Below are positions 61,605 through 64,000 of a stretch of 64,000 nucleotides of DNA, one piece after another. The first letter of the stretch is position 1, and the number at the start of each line of letters is the position of its first letter. A program made the translations under genes and the position numbers. Source of the DNA: Metopolophium dirhodum (lineage: Eukaryota; Arthropoda; Insecta; Hemiptera; Aphididae); contig NC_083568.1 in the NCBI RefSeq assembly GCF_019925205.1, forward strand, positions 28,332,393 through 28,396,392, in the 5' to 3' direction. The notes beneath the pieces were generated by a model that worked only from the letters and a program-made list of their open reading frames with translations, was not told the DNA's origin and ran no database searches.

Positions 61605-64000
61605 GTAGTATATTTGAAATTTGCAAAAATCAGAAATAGATCAGCATTTCAGTAAATCAGCATTATGCTGGGGGAATCAACATGCCATTTGTATATAAAC
61701 CGTATTATACTTAACGTACACCGCCATGACTCGTGAAATCTCACGTCGTGTCGTCGGTGAATCGTCGAAATATTATGTGAAAAACGAATTTGAATAATAT
61801 TATGTTCAGAGAAATATCTGAAAAACGGATTACATTAACCGTTTGAGTATGAAATATTAGTATTCAATATCGGATAAGGTGTAATTAATTATTTGTGTGT
61901 CCGGCATAACATAATATAACAGTATTATTATATTCATATTTTAATATAATATTAAGTTTCGTTGTTTCGTTATTCGTCGGGTCTGATCTAGCGAAATCCA
62001 CTTTTAGATGCTTCGGATGTGTTACATTGAAACGAGGAAGCAAAAATGATAATTTATTCATCAGTCAAAGAAACGACCGGGAGCTTATAATATATTACGC
62101 GCAGGACGTTAAATTTTGAAACGCGTTTTCGGGTATAAATATTGTATGAAAAGAATAACCGTTGTTGCCGTCGCGTTTATATTTTAAGACACGCGTGTGT
62201 TTTAATAATGAAAGTAATTTCAAATCGTCAATTATTATTTATGAGCAATCTATAATCTGGTTATCCTGCCATATGTATTGTATCATTTTACACGCTGCAG
62301 CTGAATCACTGTCCGACCATTGTGCGTACAGCTGTTGTTCGTTTGACCAAACACGGTGTAGACAATTATCCGGATTAATCGAAAATTAGATATTTAAAAA
62401 AAAAATCACAATTAAATGTACCGAATACTGCAATTTAATATTTTGCTTATCGTAATATTAAACTAGGCGCATGGCATTAGTTTTTAATAATTACTTATAA
62501 GTTATTGCCTGCTCGAAGTCGCCAATGTTATAATGCGACATCCTATCCTTAAACCAAGTCGAGTACCTAATAATGTGTTTCTTAAGTTTTTTTCTTTTTA
62601 TTTATTTCCAACACTATCCAACACGCCATTCAAAACAATTATATACAGTATTGAAAAGTGAAACCTCTGTATAGCGGACACATGCAGTGTTGTCTTTGTT
62701 GCGAATTGGGTAATCGAGAGGCGGTAGCTCCTGCATTTTTCAAGTGCGGTTATGAGTATGGGCAGTGGCCAAATAGCTGGTGATAATTTGATGTTAACTA
62801 AAGCAGTATTATATATTAGCTATTTTAGTTATAACTACGAAGGCTATAGTTACAAAACATATTGCAGCGAATGCCTTTGTCGGGTTATCGGTGCTTCGGG
62901 TTGCGCAATGGGCGAAATATTATATCAGTTTCTGAAAAATTACCAGTTCGCCACGCCACTGGACCGGCGGTGTCCGTAACAGGGGATCGAAATGTAATAA
63001 AATTATGCAGTCTGCTAATACGAGCGGAATTTTCCGACGGGTATTTATTCCGGGAAATTTAGACGTGTTCGGGCTATTGAAACCGTGTCCGGGCCGTCCG
63101 TAAACATAGGTTTCTCTGTATTCGGAATTTATGAAGCGCATATGGAATGCGGTTCTATACAGTTGGATTTATGATAATTATGAGTCGTCGTGGTAGGGAA
63201 TAATAAATTATCGTAATTTGAGATTATTTCAGCATAGCCAAGCACATATAATATAATATAATATTATATAATTATTAATAATTTCCATTTTGAAAAATCT
63301 AAGCCCAACACTTTGTTCTTTGTTGAAAACGGTACTTTCGTTTGATTATTTATTTTTTTTTAATGCGTTTATACGATTGTTAACGTTGTAGTTTATTAGG
63401 GCAATTAAAACATAAACGAAATACAAATGCCGACTAGTAGTTAAGTATTTAATGTGACGACAAATCGTTGTAAATTCGTTTGTTGGTCTTGGCGACCACA
63501 TCGCAGTGTGATACATACCACGCATGCGTGTGCGAAATGAAAACTGCAAATTACTGTTTTAAAAACACTCTATTTTTTAATTTGTTATACACGAAACATA
63601 ATGTATGTATATACGGTTTCGGTTAAACTATATCTGTGGATTCATCTTCATAATTTCGCATTTATAGAGGTGGAAAAAAGGCAACGGTACACATAATCAA
63701 CCCCAATGCACTGTAGGCGTCTCCCGGGGAACATTATTCTTTATCAAAACCTATTTAAAACCTATGTAATAGTAATACAAAAAATCTGGAATCCGTTTTA
63801 AATGTCAACGGAAAAACTGTGTACCATTGTAAAAAGGAAAATATTTCGTATAACATTATATTATGATGTATAAACAAAAAAATTCCACCAGTCCATTACG
63901 AATTGTTCACGTTTAGTCATATTAGATTATTACGTGAATATCACAACAGATAGAGAGAGAAAGAAAATATTTTCATAACTATTTTGATACTATTTAAAAT
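61605..64000. other. Non-coding DNA, no gene recognised
   Basis: The first 80 bp probably continue the older repeat split by the foldback element. gaaacctctgtatagcggac near 62662 resembles a pogo/Tigger end without a partner. The plus frames 62162-62389, 62752-62979 and 62862-63062 are unmatched. AT-rich to the end. Confidence 0.45.

Overview
The window looks like nuclear DNA of an insect, most likely an aphid or close hemipteran relative. It is AT-rich, full of short runs of AAT/ATT trinucleotides and of the TAGGTACCTACC-type motif, and it is crowded with small decayed transposable elements. The one protein segment I recognise is insect-like. The order-level call rests on base composition and motif texture, so it is weaker (about 0.7) than the call of insect.

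Only one exon of a recognisable cellular gene is present. At 13802-13974 (+) there is the start of the first immunoglobulin domain of a Dpr-family (defective proboscis extension response) neuronal cell-surface protein, with a good splice acceptor and a consensus GTAAGT donor. I could not find the next Dpr exon, which should carry the W-x-R-H-R-D segment, anywhere downstream. I also found no convincing upstream signal-peptide exon. If the exon is real, almost the whole window is therefore intron, with more than 13 kb before it and at least 50 kb after it. Very long introns are usual for this family.

The rest is repeat-driven. Region by region: 1-1020 is plain AT-rich DNA; 1021-2260 is CpG-rich with a diverged tandem duplication; 4986-6660 is a second CpG-richer block with another tandem duplication of similar spacing; 11638-13190 is a duplicated segment whose first copy was enlarged by a small MITE and a SINE; 18400-18441 is a perfect palindrome; 24300-24870 is a GC-rich island with a 24-bp minisatellite; 24874-25672 is a TIR element; 26525-27530 is a three-copy repeat; 28427-29030 is the 3' end of a dead non-LTR retrotransposon; 33668-34212 is a MITE; 46639-48058 is a non-autonomous hAT-like element with a perfect 8-bp target-site duplication and a 41-bp internal array; 53234-53861 is another TIR element; 57240-58800 is an interrupted duplication; and 60397-61602 is a foldback-type element nested in older repeat sequence. 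Several CpG-richer islands (around 1.0-2.3, 5.0-6.6, 19.5-20.7, 24.3-24.9, 35.9-37.5, 48.5-53.2, 54.5-55.6 and 58.9-59.7 kb) could hold unannotated promoters or first exons, but nothing in them is recognisable as protein.

I found no RNA genes, no CRISPR-like array, no gene cluster and no sign of a novel multi-gene system. The structurally most unusual items are the foldback element with its 39-bp array and perfect 34-bp hairpin, the hAT-like element with a regular 41-bp array near one end, and the two independent CpG-rich tandem duplications with spacing near 370 bp.
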